Source: Chloroflexota bacterium
Lineage (GTDB): Bacteria; Chloroflexota; Dehalococcoidia; SM23-28-2; RBG-16-64-32
DNA length: 5,635 bases
Direction: 5' to 3'
NCBI GenBank assembly: GCA_022564695.1
Contig: JADFKX010000135.1
Span: forward strand, 1 to 5,635
Shown here in pieces: positions 5,347-5,635 of the stretch (positions are counted from its first letter, which is position 1; every line of letters starts with the position of its first letter). Under the pieces are notes generated by a model. That model did not search any database and had not been told where the DNA came from. It saw nothing but the letters and a program-made list of their open reading frames with translations. A program made the translations under genes and the position numbers.

Positions 5347-5635
5347 ATGCTCAAATACGTCGACCGGATGCTTCTCGCAGTCCGCGACCGCGAGGTGGCA
5401 GCGGACACGTTCAGTGCCATCCTCGGCGCCGAGCGCGTTCGCGATGAGACCAGCAAGCTCCTGGCGGCGCGGCGAACGGTGGTGCAAGCGGGCATCTCCG
5501 AGTTTGAACTGCTGGAGCCAGACGGCGAGGGCCCGGTCGCAACTCATCTGGAGCGCTGGGGTGAGGGCATCCTGGGCGTCGGCTTCTCCACCACCGACCT
5601 CTCCGCCCTCGGCCGCCGCCTCTCCGAGCGAGGCA
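5347..5635 (+). CDS. VOC (glyoxalase/methylmalonyl-CoA epimerase-like) protein, 3'-truncated by the window edge
   Basis: The first 96 residues of a vicinal-oxygen-chelate fold protein; the frame is open to the window end. The first beta-alpha-beta module is VDRMLLAVRDREVAADTFSA followed by ILGAE (5-29). FELLEPDGEGPVATHLE (53-69) and GEGILGVGF (72-80) parallel the ELLEP and GEGIHHIAF segments of methylmalonyl-CoA epimerases, and a helix follows. The metal histidines of that family are missing: the first falls at R7, and the His pair of GEGIHH is L76-G77. It is therefore more likely a metal-independent or binding VOC protein than a true epimerase or glyoxalase I, and the name should stay general. 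The start is secured by GAGGAGG 7 nt upstream and by a promoter at 5279-5305. Divergence from the crotonase gene suggests related acyl-CoA or small-acid metabolism, which is inference. Confidence 0.8.
   Translation, partial: MLKYVDRMLLAVRDREVAADTFSAILGAERVRDETSKLLAARRTVVQAGISEFELLEPDGEGPVATHLERWGEGILGVGFSTTDLSALGRRLSERG

Noticed and set aside
5299..5547. Minus-strand open frame (82 codons) over the VOC gene start
   Set aside because: It is antisense to a VOC reading frame that has a strong ribosome site and promoter, and its translation shows no family motif.
1..5635. tRNA, rRNA, riboswitch, CRISPR array, IS element or attachment site
   Set aside because: No cloverleaf, rRNA-like tract, spaced repeats, transposase motif or terminal inverted repeats were seen; almost all the sequence is explained by six genes.

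Overview
The window is GC-rich bacterial chromosome of ordinary housekeeping or accessory character. It has six protein genes packed tightly on both strands and no RNA genes, mobile elements or CRISPR. Gene content (a long LOG-family nucleosidase, a membrane GAF/HD-GYP protein, DinB, and SDR, crotonase and VOC enzymes of acyl-CoA type) and the mix of strong Shine-Dalgarno starts with nearly leaderless ones would fit an environmental Chloroflexota (Dehalococcoidia/SAR202-like) or another deep high-GC lineage. That placement is inference from general impression, not from a marker gene.

Layout, left to right: (1) the 3' part of a short-chain dehydrogenase/reductase on +, cut by the window edge; (2) a 134-bp gap with a small hairpin and a tandem CTTAAC repeat of 11-bp period; (3) a membrane-anchored GAF/HD-GYP cyclic-di-GMP phosphodiesterase on +; (4) dinB (DNA polymerase IV) on -, convergent with the HD-GYP gene; (5) a LOG-family nucleoside-monophosphate phosphoribohydrolase on +, divergent from dinB across a 50-bp gap; (6) a crotonase-fold protein on -, whose stop lies 4 bp from that of the LOG gene; (7) the 5' part of a VOC/glyoxalase-fold gene on +, divergent from the crotonase across a 119-bp gap.

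The most informative non-coding parts are the two divergent gaps. The dinB/LOG gap carries a perfect inverted octamer abutting both start codons and an AT-rich patch that reads as a -10 element in both directions. The crotonase/VOC gap carries two recognisable promoters whose -35 elements overlap, two TTGA/TCAA dyads, and a perfect 12-bp palindrome that contains the VOC ribosome binding site. Among the proteins, the crotonase lacks both glutamates of classical enoyl-CoA hydratases and the VOC protein lacks two expected metal histidines, so both are easily mis-named by similarity alone. SDR, crotonase and VOC together suggest CoA-thioester or small-acid metabolism. HD-GYP, DinB and LOG do not form an operon with them or with each other. 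I saw no convincing undescribed multi-gene system here.
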